From Sphingomonadales bacterium (GTDB taxonomy: Bacteria > Pseudomonadota > Alphaproteobacteria > SMXS01): a DNA stretch of 64,000 bases. Location: the NCBI GenBank assembly GCA_022844405.1, contig JALHLV010000010.1:62001-126000 (forward strand), read 5' to 3'. The translations under genes and the position numbers were made by a program. The notes under the pieces are model-generated. The model was not told the DNA's origin. It did no database searches and saw nothing but the letters and a program-made list of their open reading frames with translations. Below are positions 38,737-48,597 of the stretch, piece after piece (position 1 is the stretch's first letter; every line of letters begins with the position of its first letter).

Positions 38737-39368
38737 TCCTGATCGGACTGACCGGCTCCATCGGCATGGGCAAATCGGAAACCGCCCGCATGTTCCGCCG
38801 CGCGGGCGCGCCGGTCTACGACGCCGACGCGGCGGTCCACGCGCTGATGCGCCGTGGCGGCGCGGCGGTGAAGCCCGTCGAGGCGGCGTTTCCCGGCGTC
38901 GTGAAGGACGGCGCCGTCGACCGGCCCGAGCTGGGCAAGCGGGTGTTCGGCAAGCCCGAGGAACTGCGCCGGCTGGAGCGCATCATCCATCCGCTGGTCG
39001 GCCAGGCCCAGCGCCGCTTCCTGCAACGGGCGCAGGCGCGCGGTGCGCCGGTCGTGGTGCTCGACATCCCGCTGCTGTTCGAGACCGGCGGCAACCGCTA
39101 TGTGGACTATTCGGTGGTGGTGTCCGCGCCGCCCGAGATGCAGCGACGCCGCGTGCTCGCCCGCCCCGGCATGACCGAGGACAGGCTCAGGCACGTCCTC
39201 GCCCAGCAGACGCCCGACCGGGTCAAACGCAAGAAGGCCGACTTCGTCGTGCATTCCGGCCTCGGCAAGGCCTATGCGCGCAGCGCCGTCGAGCGTATCC
39301 TGAAAACCGTCCGGGAAACCGGCCGCGCCCGGGTCTGGCCGGGCCGGATCCTGCTGCGGCGGAGATAG
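38733..39368 (+). CDS. coaE: Dephospho-CoA kinase
   Basis: 211 residues. It catalyses the last step of coenzyme A synthesis. Walker A is IGLTGSIGMGKSETARMF at the N-terminus; VYDADAAVHALM and VVLDIPLLFETGG are the substrate and lid regions. The C-terminus is slightly extended and basic. It overlaps aroE by 4 bases, and dnaQ starts at the base after its stop, a conserved alphaproteobacterial order close to the origin. Confidence 0.95.
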   Translation: MILIGLTGSIGMGKSETARMFRRAGAPVYDADAAVHALMRRGGAAVKPVEAAFPGVVKDGAVDRPELGKRVFGKPEELRRLERIIHPLVGQAQRRFLQRAQARGAPVVVLDIPLLFETGGNRYVDYSVVVSAPPEMQRRRVLARPGMTEDRLRHVLAQQTPDRVKRKKADFVVHSGLGKAYARSAVERILKTVRETGRARVWPGRILLRRR

Positions 39369-40037
39369 ATGCGCGAAATCGTCCTCGATACGGAAACCAC
39401 CGGCCTCGACCCGCTGCAGGGCCACCGCGTGGTGGAGATCGGCTGCCTCGAGCTGGTCAACCACATGCCGACCGGCCACAGCTTTCATGTCTATCTCAAT
39501 CCGGATCGCGACATGCCTGCGGGCGCGTTCCAGGTGCACGGTCTGTCCGAGGAATTTCTCGCCGACAAGCCGCGCTTTCCCGAGGTGGCGGACGATTTCC
39601 TCGCCTTCATCGACGACGGCGCGCTGATCGCCCACAACGCGTCGTTCGACATGGCCTTCCTCAACGCCGAGCTGCAGCGCGCCGGCCGGCCGCTGATTCC
39701 GGGCGACCGGGTGATCGACACGCTGGCGCTGGCGCGGCGGAAGTTCCCTGGCGCCAACAACGGCCTCGATGCGCTGTGCCGCCGCTTCAATGTCGACAAC
39801 AGCAGTCGCACGCTGCACGGCGCGCTGCTCGATGCCGAGCTGCTGGCCGAGGTCTATCTGGAACTGATCGGCGGCCGTCAGCCCGGCCTGGTGCTGTCGG
39901 TGCAGGCGACGCAGGTCACCGTCGCCGTCCAGCGCAACATCCGCCCGCCGCGTCCGCACGCGCCGACCGAGGCAGAGCTTTCCGCCCACGCCGCGTTCGT
40001 CGCGACGATCGCGGGCGCGCTCTGGCTGCAGGAATAG
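39369..40037 (+). CDS. dnaQ: DNA polymerase III epsilon subunit (proofreading exonuclease)
   Basis: 222 residues. It is a DEDDh 3'-5' exonuclease: Exo I IVLDTETTGLDPLQGHRVVEIG, Exo II ALIAHNASFDMAFLNAEL, Exo III HGALLDAELLAEVYLEL. The C-terminal 40 residues bind the alpha subunit. It ends the ppsR-maf-aroE-coaE run and converges on secB across 7 bases. Confidence 0.96.
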   Translation: MREIVLDTETTGLDPLQGHRVVEIGCLELVNHMPTGHSFHVYLNPDRDMPAGAFQVHGLSEEFLADKPRFPEVADDFLAFIDDGALIAHNASFDMAFLNAELQRAGRPLIPGDRVIDTLALARRKFPGANNGLDALCRRFNVDNSSRTLHGALLDAELLAEVYLELIGGRQPGLVLSVQATQVTVAVQRNIRPPRPHAPTEAELSAHAAFVATIAGALWLQE

Positions 40038-40044
40038 GGCGTAC

Positions 40045-40521
40045 TCAGTTCGGCTTGGTGCCTGTCTCGGCGTTGGCCAGGTGCTGGGCGCGGTAGAGGG
40101 CGCCGAAGTCGACGGGCTCCAGCAGCACCGGCGGGAAGCCGCCGTCGCGGATGGCATCGGCCAGCACGCGGCGGGCGAACGGGAACATCAGCCGCGGGCA
40201 CTCGACCAGCAGCACCGGCGGCAGATGCTCCTCGGGGACGCCCCTGACACCCCACAGGGTGCCGTATTCCAGCTCGACGAGGAAGGCGGCCATCTCGCCG
40301 CTCATGGCCTTGACGTTGATCGTCATCACCACCTCGAAGCCTTCCGGACCCACCTGGTTGACGCGGACGGACACGTTGACGTCGATGCGCGGCTTGTGCT
40401 CCTCGTTGGCCTGGAAGATCGCCGGGGTGTTGGGGCTCTCGAACGACAGATCCTTCACATACTGCGTCAGCAGGACGACCTGGCCGCCCTGGTTCTCCGC
40501 CTGCTCGTTCTTGTCGTTCAT
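40045..40521 (-). CDS. secB: Protein-export chaperone SecB
   Basis: 158 residues from the ATG at 40521 (NDKNEQAENQGG); the frame is open a little further. SecB holds preproteins unfolded and hands them to SecA. Family blocks are LTQYVKDLSFESPNTPAIF, VEVVMTI-type strands, GTLWGVRGVPEEHLPPVLLVECPRLMFPFAR (first half ends HLPPVLL), and FPPVLLEPVDFGALY near the C-terminus. Preceded by the fxsA-like gene in the same direction. Confidence 0.95.
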   Translation of the reverse strand: MNDKNEQAENQGGQVVLLTQYVKDLSFESPNTPAIFQANEEHKPRIDVNVSVRVNQVGPEGFEVVMTINVKAMSGEMAAFLVELEYGTLWGVRGVPEEHLPPVLLVECPRLMFPFARRVLADAIRDGGFPPVLLEPVDFGALYRAQHLANAETGTKPN

Positions 40522-40583
40522 GGGACCCTCGCTGGAATGAAGCGCGCGGACTGTAGCGGCGGCGGCGTGGCGCTTCAACCGGC

Positions 40584-41060
40584 TTATGGCGCGGGCGGAA
40601 GCCGTGGCCCGGCATCAGGCCGGTCAGGCGCGCGGGAGCCCTCGACGACCTCGAACGCGCCGTCGACCACGCTCGTGGCGCCGGATCCCGGACGTGCCGC
40701 GGCGGGCTTCAGGGCGCGGTACAGCAGCGCGTGGCCCAGGGTCCGCCGAATCCAGGGAACCAGCAATAGCAGCCCTACCAGGTCGGTGAAGAACCCCGGC
40801 AGAATCAACAGACAGCCGGCCGCGGCCAGCGCCAGCCCGTCCAGCACCTCGGCCACCGGCGCCACGCCACGCCGCAAGCCGTCCCGCGCCCGGCCGATCG
40901 CGCGCGGCGCCTGCGTGCGGATGACCGCCACGCCCACGCCTGCCGCCAGGAAGGCCAGTGCGACGGTCGGACCCGCGCCAATCAGCGCGCCGACCCGGAT
41001 GAAGAGATAGATTTCCAGCGCCGGGACCGCGATGAATATCAGGATCAGGGCAATCAGCAT
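40584..41060 (-). CDS. fxsA: FxsA-family inner-membrane protein
   Basis: 158 residues from the ATG at 41060; an ATG at 41081 adds seven residues but FxsA proteins begin MLIALILIFIAVPALEIYLF as here. Predicted membrane helices are at about 1-45 and 70-105, with GALIGAGPTVALAFLAAGVGVAVI in the first half. FxsA in E. coli limits F exclusion of phage T7. The C-terminal tail is long and disordered. Position next to secB and the Tim44 gene is conserved in alphaproteobacteria. Confidence 0.88.
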   Translation of the reverse strand: MLIALILIFIAVPALEIYLFIRVGALIGAGPTVALAFLAAGVGVAVIRTQAPRAIGRARDGLRRGVAPVAEVLDGLALAAAGCLLILPGFFTDLVGLLLLVPWIRRTLGHALLYRALKPAAARPGSGATSVVDGAFEVVEGSRAPDRPDAGPRLPPAP

Positions 41061-41201
41061 GCTTGTTCTTTCGACAGCCACGAATTATCTATGTTCGATG
41101 CGGCCATGCGCCTCGCGGGCGGCCCGCCGATACCTCGTCAGCCGAGGTTGAGGCACGGTTCCTCCCCGCGGGTGCCGAAGTGAAAGGCTACACGTACTAA
41201 C

Positions 41202-41885
41202 ATGGGCGGCGGACTCGATCTCATACTTCTGGCATTGCTCGCGGGATTCATCATCCTGCGTCTCGTCAGCGTGCTCGGCCGGCGCACCGGCAACGAGCGC
41301 CGCCAGGAGAATCCAGCCGGCCTCGAGCGCGCCCCGACGCCCGGCGACGCCAAGCCCGTCGATCTTCCCGGCCGCGACCGCGCGCCGCCGGCAGCGCAGC
41401 CCGGCGCCACCGCCAGCTTCGACCGCGACACGCCGCTGGGCAAGTCGCTGTCGCGCATCATGATGGCCGACCACAGCTTCGATCCGGACGGGTTCCTCGA
41501 AGGCGCGCGCGGCGCCTACGAGATGATCACGCCGGCCTTCGCCGAGGGCGACCGCGAGACCCTGCGCTCGTTGCTCAGCCCGGACGTGATGCGGGATTTC
41601 GACTCCGCTATCGCCGAGCGCGAGGCCGCCGGCCATACGATGCAAACCAAGATCGTCGATGTCCTGCAGAACGAAATCACCGACGCCAGACTGGAGAACG
41701 GCACGGCCGAGGTGACCGTCACGTTCAAGGTCGAGTTGATCAGTGTCGAGCGCGATGGCGAGGGCCGGATCATCTCCGGCAATCCGTCGGACACCGAGAC
41801 GGTGACCGACGTCTGGACCTTCGCCCGCCAGGTCAAGGCGCGCGACCCGAACTGGCTGCTCGTCGCCACCGACTCCAACGACTGA
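41202..41885 (+). CDS. Tim44-domain membrane protein (TimA)
   Basis: 227 residues. An N-terminal anchor helix (LDLILLALLAGFIILRLVSVL) is followed by a low-complexity linker rich in R, P and A to about residue 85 and a Tim44-like domain (residues 95-225) with FLEGARGAYEMITPAFAEGDRETLRSLLS. It is related to the mitochondrial import subunit; alphaproteobacterial TimA proteins sit at the inner membrane. It precedes mltA by 24 bases. The order fxsA-timA-mltA-smr is conserved. Confidence 0.9.
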   Translation: MGGGLDLILLALLAGFIILRLVSVLGRRTGNERRQENPAGLERAPTPGDAKPVDLPGRDRAPPAAQPGATASFDRDTPLGKSLSRIMMADHSFDPDGFLEGARGAYEMITPAFAEGDRETLRSLLSPDVMRDFDSAIAEREAAGHTMQTKIVDVLQNEITDARLENGTAEVTVTFKVELISVERDGEGRIISGNPSDTETVTDVWTFARQVKARDPNWLLVATDSND

Positions 41886-41909
41886 CCGGGCCGCGAGGGC
41901 CGGCCGGCG

Positions 41910-43138
<1,229 letters not shown>

Positions 43139-43142
<4 letters not shown>

Positions 43143-43708
43143 CCCGCAAGCCGCTCAGACCGGAGGACGCCGCGCTGTGGGCGGCGGTGACCAGGGACGT
43201 GGCGCCACTCAGGGGCGCCAGGCCCGTGCGCTTCGACGCCTGGCGTTCCCCCCGCGACCTCCCCGTCCGCGACCATCCGGCCCGCCGCCGGGCGGCCGAG
43301 CCGCTGTTCGACATGCCGCCGCGCCAGCTCGTCCCGGCGCCGCAGTCGCTGACCGGCCTCGACGGCTCGCGCGCCAGGCGGCTGCAGCGCGGCCAGCTCG
43401 CCGTCGAAGCGCGGCTCGACCTGCACGGCATGACCCAGGACAAGGCCTGGCGCGCGCTCGGCCCATTCCTCGCCCGCTCGCAGGAGGCGGGCAAGCGCGT
43501 GGTGCTGGTGGTCACCGGCAAGGGCGGCGCCAGGAAGGACGGCATCGAGGACATGTGGACCGAACCGCGCACCGGCATCCTGCGCAACCTGGTGCCGCAA
43601 TGGCTCGCCGAGGGCGAGAACGCCGCCCGGGTGGTCGCCTGGCATCCCGCCGCCCAGCAGCACGGCGGCGACGGCGCGCTCTACGTGGTGATCAGGCGGA
43701 TTCGGTGA
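43139..43708 (+). CDS. Smr-domain protein
   Basis: 189 residues from the ATG at 43139, overlapping the mltA stop by 4 bases; the longer open frame is a shadow of mltA. Residues 100-189 are a Smr (small MutS-related) domain: ARLDLHGMTQDKAWRALGPF near 100, then VVLVVTGKGG near 135 and GALYVVIRR at the end. Smr domains nick or cleave nucleic acids. The N-terminal 90 residues are proline- and arginine-rich. A low-GC insert follows directly. Confidence 0.92.
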
Positions 43709-43727
43709 ACCGAGGGTGTCGCCGATA

Positions 43728-44051
43728 TCAGTCGTCGATGGGCTTCAATGATCGAATGTTGCCATTCGAGAGGCGTTTTTGGCGGGCTTTTTCATACCTC
43801 TCTTTGACGCCGGCGTTGGCGGCTAGTTCCGCGTCGATGTAGAAGTCGAGCGCTGCACGAATAACTTCTTTTTGTGGCGCGTTAAGATAAGCTGCACAGA
43901 AATCCGCGAGCTTCCCTGCCCAAGGTTCTCCGAGTTGAAGCTTTGCGTCTTTGGAACTGGGAGGCATCAGCGCCATCTCACGCATAAGGTACCTTAAGGT
44001 ACCTTCGGGTACTTTCAGGTTGAATTGAGGGCCACAACGTGTAAGATGCAT
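43728..44051 (-). CDS. Small protein of the low-GC insert, possibly ribbon-helix-helix type
   Basis: 107 residues from the ATG at 44051; TTG at 44072 and ATG at 43985 are alternatives. The segment CGPQFNLKVPEGTLRYLMRE resembles the Arc-type strand-helix opening of ribbon-helix-helix DNA-binding proteins, and APQKEVIRAALDFYIDAEL is a strong amphipathic helix. Base composition is well below the flanking genes. It is divergent from the next gene with about 40 bases between starts. Three 10-base repeats lie inside or just upstream of its start, depending on which ATG is used. Family call is low confidence. Confidence 0.55.
   Translation of the reverse strand: MHLTRCGPQFNLKVPEGTLRYLMREMALMPPSSKDAKLQLGEPWAGKLADFCAAYLNAPQKEVIRAALDFYIDAELAANAGVKERYEKARQKRLSNGNIRSLKPIDD
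43986..44015. repeat. Three 10-base tandem repeats with a 20-bp perfect palindrome
   Basis: Reads AAGGTACCTT twice, then CGGGTACTTT. The first two units make a perfect 20-bp palindrome. A 10-base period is the helical repeat, as in operators bound by arrays of ribbon-helix-helix dimers. It overlaps the 5' part of the adjacent leftward gene (encoding PEGTLRYL) or lies immediately upstream of its ATG at 43985. Whether it is an operator or only coding sequence is undecided. Confidence 0.6.
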
Positions 44052-44090
44052 ATGTTTGGGATCTGTTGTCAACCTGGGGCGAGGGTTACC

Positions 44091-44366
44091 GTGACAAAGC
44101 TAGGGGAAGGCTCATTAATTGCCGTTCGATGTGAGGTTAAGCCGGGACCGTTTTCTGAAGATCGCTTGATCAGTTTCGAGACTGTCGATGGTCCGGTTTC
44201 GGGCTTTGTGCGGGAAAACGAGCTTCGCGAAGAATCTGGACAATGGTATGTACGTGCGGTCGTTCAGTCGATAGAAGCGGACCTTATAACCGTGTGGATT
44301 CGAGGTTCATTCTTTACTACGAACGGCATTGCAACTATTCCTGCAGATATGGCCTTAGCAGCCTAG
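44091..44366 (+). CDS. Hypothetical protein of the low-GC insert
   Basis: 91 residues from a GTG at 44091 preceded by GCGAGGG at good spacing; ATG at 44052 or 44046 and TTG at 44025 would overlap the divergent gene. The protein looks all-beta (GSLIAVRCEVKPGPF, VSGFVRENEL, WYVRAVVQSIEADLITVWIRG). No domain recognised. It reads toward the dCTP-deaminase-like gene, 38 bases downstream, and shares its low GC, so the two may be one unit. Confidence 0.6.
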   Translation: MTKLGEGSLIAVRCEVKPGPFSEDRLISFETVDGPVSGFVRENELREESGQWYVRAVVQSIEADLITVWIRGSFFTTNGIATIPADMALAA

Positions 44367-44404
44367 ATTCATGATCCTCTGGCACTTTTTAGCTTGGGAA
44401 GCGC

Positions 44405-44998
44405 ATGATCCTTTCTCAACCTCAAATACGCGACGCAGTTAAGAAAAGTGAAATTAGATTTGACCCACCGCTCCAAGAGCGTCAGTGGGGAGAAGCGTCC
44501 GTAGATCTGAGACTTGGTTTAAAATTCACAAAACTCATACCCGCTCCAAATGTTACTTTTTCTATGGCCCAAGGGATCACAGCTGTTGCTGATACGGGTT
44601 TATGGCACGAGGAGGTATTTCCAATTAAAGACGGCTTTGGAAAACGCCGCACCTATATTCTAGAACCAGGTGAATTTATCCTCGCTCAAACTTATGAGCA
44701 TATTTATATGCCGAGGAATCTTATAGCAATGGTTGAGGGGCGTAGTACATATGCCCGGGTCGGTCTATCGATGCATCAAACAGCACCATGGATTCAGCCT
44801 GGATGGGACGGCCATATTACCTTAGAAATACGGAATAGTGGACAATTCAAGATTGAATTGACGCCATTAGATGATATGCCATGCCAACTTACGTTCTTTC
44901 AATTAACTAGTGAGCTAGCTGAAAACACAGCCTATGGCTCTCGGGCAACTGACGTTTTTCAAAATCAAACAAGTGCTCTTCCTAAAACTAAACCGTGA
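44405..44998 (+). CDS. dCTP deaminase family protein
   Basis: 197 residues with GGAAG before the ATG. The Dcd/dUTPase fold is clear: MILSQPQIRDAV and EASVDLRLG at the N-terminus, PGEFILAQTYEHIYMP, then EGRSTYARVGLSMHQTAPW near 112 and the IQPGWDGHITLEI motif containing the catalytic glutamate. The arginine/serine contacts of GRS are kept, so it is likely active on dCTP (or a related nucleotide). GC content is far below the neighbours, indicating transfer. Stand-alone dCTP deaminases can be housekeeping or antiphage; which applies here is inference. Confidence 0.85.
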   Translation: MILSQPQIRDAVKKSEIRFDPPLQERQWGEASVDLRLGLKFTKLIPAPNVTFSMAQGITAVADTGLWHEEVFPIKDGFGKRRTYILEPGEFILAQTYEHIYMPRNLIAMVEGRSTYARVGLSMHQTAPWIQPGWDGHITLEIRNSGQFKIELTPLDDMPCQLTFFQLTSELAENTAYGSRATDVFQNQTSALPKTKP

Positions 44999-45019
44999 TT
45001 AACATTAGATACTATTAAG

Positions 45020-45526
45020 TTAAATTCCGAACGCCCGTTCCATCATCAGGATGTCGACGTAGCGGCCGAACTTGAAGCCGGCCTCCGTCAGCTCGCCCAC
45101 GCTCCTGAATCCGAATTTGTCGTGCAGCGCCACCGAGCCGGGATTCGGCTGGGCGATCATGGCGATGGCGCGGTGCAGTTCCGGTTCCTGGTCGAGGGCG
45201 GCGAACAGCGCGCCATAGAGCGTGCTGCCGATGCCCTGCTCGTCGGCGTGGGGCGCCAGATAGATGGCGACCTCGACGGTCCGCTCATAGGCCTGCTTGT
45301 CGCGGAACGGGGTGGAATAGGCGAAACCCTGGATGACGTTGCCGGCGCCGGCCGCCACGAAGATCTGGTGCGGCCCCCGCGGCGCGAACTGGTGGAACCA
45401 GCCCAGCCGGTCCGACGCGCGCAGCGGCCTGGTGTCGAAGGTGATGACCGTGTTGGCGACGAAATAGTTGTAGATCTCGGTGATCGCCGCCAGGTCCGCT
45501 TCGGTGCCGTGGCGGGCGGTCGCCAT
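45020..45526 (-). CDS. GNAT-family N-acetyltransferase (phosphinothricin acetyltransferase-like)
   Basis: 168 residues. It resembles the Pat/Bar branch: IYNYFVANTVITFDTRPL near the N-terminus, then EVAIYLAPHADEQGIGSTLYGALF, whose Q-x-G-I-G-S loop binds acetyl-CoA, and QPNPGSVALHDKFGFRSVGEL. Many such proteins acetylate methionine derivatives; phosphinothricin activity cannot be inferred. High GC, so it belongs to the chromosomal backbone, not to the insert. Its start abuts the hslU stop. Confidence 0.88.
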   Translation of the reverse strand: MATARHGTEADLAAITEIYNYFVANTVITFDTRPLRASDRLGWFHQFAPRGPHQIFVAAGAGNVIQGFAYSTPFRDKQAYERTVEVAIYLAPHADEQGIGSTLYGALFAALDQEPELHRAIAMIAQPNPGSVALHDKFGFRSVGELTEAGFKFGRYVDILMMERAFGI

Positions 45527-46839
45527 TACAGGATGTGCTTCGACAGGTCGGTGTCGCGCACCAGCGCGCCCGCATGGGCGTCCACATAGGCGGCGTCGAC
45601 GGTGACCGTGGTGCCCGGCCTGTCGGTCGCCTCGAAGCTGATCTCGTCCAGCACCAGCTCCAGGATGGTGTGCAGCCGCCGTGCGCCGATGTTCTCGACC
45701 GACAGGTTCACCTCGTGGGCGGTCGCCGCCAGCGCGTCGATGCCGTCTTCGGTGAAGTCGAGCGTCACGCCCTCGGTTTCCATCAGCGCCTTGTACTGCT
45801 TGATCAGCGAGGCTTCCGGCTCCGTGAGGATGCGGCGGAAATCGTCGCGGCTCAACGCCTTGAGCTCTACCCGGATGGGAAGGCGGCCCTGCAATTCCGG
45901 CAGGAGGTCCGACGGCTTGGCCAGTGAGAACGCGCCCGAGGCGATGAACAGCACATGGTCGGTGCGCACCGGGCCGTATTTGGTGCCGACCGTGGTGCCC
46001 TCGATCAGCGGCAGCAGGTCGCGCTGCACGCCCTCGCGCGACACGTCGGCGCCGCTGCGCTCGCCCGAGCGGGCGGTGATCTTGTCGATCTCGTCGAGGA
46101 ACACGATGCCGCTCTGCTCCACGGCGTCGATGGCGGTGCGGGTGACGTCCTCGTCGTCGAGCAGCTTGTCGCTCTCTTCGGCCACCAGCATGACATGGCT
46201 TTCGGCGACCGTCGTGCGCTTGTCCTTGGTGCGGCCGCCCATCATCTTGCCGAACACGTCGTTCAGGTCGAGCATGCCCATCTGGGCGCCGGGCATGCCC
46301 GGGATGTCGAAGGTGGGCAGGCCGCCGCCGCCGGTGTCGGCCACCTTGATGACGATTTCCTTGTCGTCCATCTCGCCGGCGCGCAGCTTCTGGCGGAACT
46401 TGTCGCGGGTGTCGGGCCTTGCGTCGGTGCCGACCAGCGCGTCGAGCACCCGCTCCTCGGCGGCCAGCTCGGCGCGGGCGCGCACGTCCTTGCGCTTCTT
46501 CTCGCGCACCATGACGATGGCCGATTCCAGCAGGTCACGGATGATCGACTCCACATCGCGGCCCACATAGCCCACCTCGGTGAACTTGGTCGCCTCGACC
46601 TTGATGAACGGCGCTTCGGCCAGCTTCGCCAGCCGGCGCGAGATCTCGGTCTTGCCGACGCCGGTCGGGCCGATCATCAGGATGTTCTTGGGCAGCACCT
46701 CGTCGCGCAGGCTGTCGGGCAGCTGCTGCCGGCGCCAGCGGTTGCGCAGCGCCACGGCCACGGCCCGCTTGGCGTCGTTCTGGCCGATGATGTAGCGGTC
46801 GAGCTCGGAGACGATCTCGCGAGGGGAAAAGGCGCTCAC
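45526..46839 (-). CDS. hslU: ATP-dependent protease ATPase subunit HslU
   Basis: 437 residues. It is an AAA+ unfoldase that feeds HslV. N-terminus [34 protein letters not shown] is split by family norm at RNRWRR; Walker A is [15 protein letters not shown] near 57; Walker [10 protein letters not shown] near 245 and the sensor region [19 protein letters not shown] follow. The substrate-recognition I domain (110-230) is present. It ends in HIL as needed to dock on HslV. The start overlaps hslV by 4 bases. Confidence 0.97.
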   Translation of the reverse strand: MSAFSPREIVSELDRYIIGQNDAKRAVAVALRNRWRRQQLPDSLRDEVLPKNILMIGPTGVGKTEISRRLAKLAEAPFIKVEATKFTEVGYVGRDVESIIRDLLESAIVMVREKKRKDVRARAELAAEERVLDALVGTDARPDTRDKFRQKLRAGEMDDKEIVIKVADTGGGGLPTFDIPGMPGAQMGMLDLNDVFGKMMGGRTKDKRTTVAESHVMLVAEESDKLLDDEDVTRTAIDAVEQSGIVFLDEIDKITARSGERSGADVSREGVQRDLLPLIEGTTVGTKYGPVRTDHVLFIASGAFSLAKPSDLLPELQGRLPIRVELKALSRDDFRRILTEPEASLIKQYKALMETEGVTLDFTEDGIDALAATAHEVNLSVENIGARRLHTILELVLDEISFEATDRPGTTVTVDAAYVDAHAGALVRDTDLSKHIL

Positions 46840-47384
46840 TGGGCTTCCAGTATTTCGACGGTGACGTTCTCGTTGGTGAAGACGCAGATGTCGGCGGCGA
46901 TCTTCATGGACTTGCGCACGATCTGCTCGGCGCTCAGCTCCATGTCGTACAGCGCCTTGGCGGCGGCCAGCGCATAGTTGCCGCCCGAGCCGATGGCGAT
47001 GATGCCGTCGCCGGGCTCCAGCACGTCGCCGGTGCCGGTCAGCAGCAGGCTGACGTCCTTGTCGCCTACGGCGAGCAGCGCTTCCAGGCGCCGCAGGTAG
47101 CGGTCGGTGCGCCAGTCCTTGGCCAGCTCGACGCAGGCGCGCGTGAGATTGCCGCTATGCTTTTCCAGCTTCCCCTCGAGCCGTTCGAACAGGGTGAAGG
47201 CGTCGGCCGTGGCGCCTGCGAAGCCGGCGATGATGCTGCCGTCGCCGATCCGTCGCACCTTCTTGGCGTTCGGCTTGACGATGGTGTTGCCCATCGACAC
47301 CTGGCCGTCGCCCGCCATGACGAGCGTGCCGGCCTTGCGGACCGAAAGGATGGTGGTACCGTGCCAGGAGGGTGTGTCGGACAT
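46836..47384 (-). CDS. hslV: ATP-dependent protease proteolytic subunit HslV
   Basis: 182 residues. It is a threonine protease: after removal of MSDTPSWHG the chain begins [10 protein letters not shown] with the catalytic threonine. [13 protein letters not shown] and [14 protein letters not shown] match the family. The eight-residue prepeptide is longer than in E. coli. The only usable ATG (47384) has no Shine-Dalgarno sequence, and a heat-shock-type -10 lies just 7 bases upstream, so the transcript may be leaderless. Confidence 0.96.
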   Translation of the reverse strand: MSDTPSWHGTTILSVRKAGTLVMAGDGQVSMGNTIVKPNAKKVRRIGDGSIIAGFAGATADAFTLFERLEGKLEKHSGNLTRACVELAKDWRTDRYLRRLEALLAVGDKDVSLLLTGTGDVLEPGDGIIAIGSGGNYALAAAKALYDMELSAEQIVRKSMKIAADICVFTNENVTVEILEAQ

Positions 47385-47391
47385 GGCTGGT

Positions 47392-47420
47392 TACATAGGG
47401 AGGTTGGAGAAGGGTTGCAA
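47392..47420 (-). promoter_or_regulatory. Probable heat-shock (sigma32-type) promoter of hslVU
   Basis: On the minus strand, TTGCAA (47420-47415) is followed after 17 bases by TATGTA (47397-47392). The -35 is flanked CTGTTGCAACCC, similar to the alphaproteobacterial sigma32 pattern CTTG followed by C-rich bases. The spacing equals that of the dnaK promoter in this window. The predicted transcription start falls at or next to the hslV ATG. Confidence 0.5.
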
Positions 47421-47504
47421 CAGGGGAACCGGAGACCCGCAGACCTTGTCCCGCCGGAAAACAGAACTACACAATATCCGCCGTTCCCGGTATGAGAATG
47501 CGAC

Positions 47505-48104
47505 ATGCGCACCGCCAAAATCGAACGCAACACCAAGGAAACCCGGATATCCGTCGAGGTGAACATCGACGGGACCGGCGTCTATGATGTCGAGACCGGT
47601 ATCGGCTTCCTCGACCACATGCTGGAGCAGCTGTCGCGGCACTCGCTGATGGACCTGACGGTCCGCGCCGAGGGCGACTTGCACATCGACTTCCACCACA
47701 CCACCGAGGATACCGGCATCGCCATCGGCGAGGCGGTGTCGCTGGCGCTGGGCGACCGCAAGGGCATCGAGCGCTACGGCTCGGCGATCATTCCCATGGA
47801 CGAGACCTGCACCCGCGTGGCGCTCGACATGTCGAACCGGCCCTACCTGATCTGGAAGGTGGACTTCTCCAAGCCCAAGCTGGGCGACATGGACACCGAA
47901 CTGTTCAAGGAATGGTTCCAGGCGTTCTCCCAGTCGGCCGGCTGTACGCTGCACATCGAGAACCTGTACGGCGAGAACAACCACCACATCGTCGAAAGCT
48001 GCTTCAAGGGCATCGCCCGCAGCCTGAAGCAGGCGCTCGCCATCGATCCGCGCAAGGCCGACGCCGTGCCGTCGACCAAGGGCGTGCTCGGCGGGAGCCT
48101 CTGA
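47505..48104 (+). CDS. hisB: Imidazoleglycerol-phosphate dehydratase
   Basis: 199 residues, a monofunctional HisB as in alphaproteobacteria. It catalyses step six of histidine synthesis. The manganese ligands are in [17 protein letters not shown] near residue 35 and [21 protein letters not shown] near 60, repeated in the second half as [21 protein letters not shown]. It is divergent from hslV across 120 bases and overlaps the next gene by one base. Confidence 0.97.
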   Translation: MRTAKIERNTKETRISVEVNIDGTGVYDVETGIGFLDHMLEQLSRHSLMDLTVRAEGDLHIDFHHTTEDTGIAIGEAVSLALGDRKGIERYGSAIIPMDETCTRVALDMSNRPYLIWKVDFSKPKLGDMDTELFKEWFQAFSQSAGCTLHIENLYGENNHHIVESCFKGIARSLKQALAIDPRKADAVPSTKGVLGGSL

Positions 48105-48532
48105 TGGCCGCGACCAGGCTCTACACGGTCCATGAAAAGGGCGGCCTGGAGGGCGAGGTCGAGTTCGTCCGCGAGGGCTTCAGCATCCTCGCCTTCATAT
48201 TCACCGTGCTGTGGCTGTGGGTGCACCGGGCCTGGCTCGCCGGCTTCGTGGTGCTGGGCGTCTACCTGTTGCTCGGCTTCGGCCAGACCATGCTGGGCGT
48301 GCCAGAATATCTGAACTGGGCCATCCAGGTGGCGGTCGCCATGGGCGTCGGCATCTTCGGCCGCGACTTCCAGCGCGCGGCGCTGGCGCGGCGCGGCTTC
48401 GTCGAGACCGGCGTCTCGACCGGCGAGTCCATCGAGGAGGCCGAGATGCGCTATTTCGGCAAGCGTATAAACCAGCTCGCCGCGGCGCCGGCGCCGGAAA
48501 TCCATAGCACCACGCCGGTGATCCCGGCGTAG
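48104..48532 (+). CDS. DUF2628-type small membrane protein in the his cluster
   Basis: 142 residues from the ATG at 48104, overlapping the hisB stop by one base. A basic/acidic N-terminus (TRLYTVHEKGGLEGEVEFVREG) precedes two or three membrane helices between residues 25 and 85 and a cytoplasmic tail. The pattern fits DUF2628, often found between hisB and hisH in alphaproteobacteria. It has no known role in histidine synthesis. The tail ends PEIHSTTPVIPA. Confidence 0.85.
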   Translation: MAATRLYTVHEKGGLEGEVEFVREGFSILAFIFTVLWLWVHRAWLAGFVVLGVYLLLGFGQTMLGVPEYLNWAIQVAVAMGVGIFGRDFQRAALARRGFVETGVSTGESIEEAEMRYFGKRINQLAAAPAPEIHSTTPVIPA

Positions 48533-48597
48533 TTTGAGCTTGTCATGCCCGCCTGATGTGGGCATATGCCCCCGCAACCAAACCCCGCGAGAAAGCC

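Noticed and set aside
44067-44072. TTGACA as a -35 element for the leftward gene of the low-GC insert
   Set aside because: No good -10 lies at the right distance, and the predicted start would fall downstream of the ATG at 44051.
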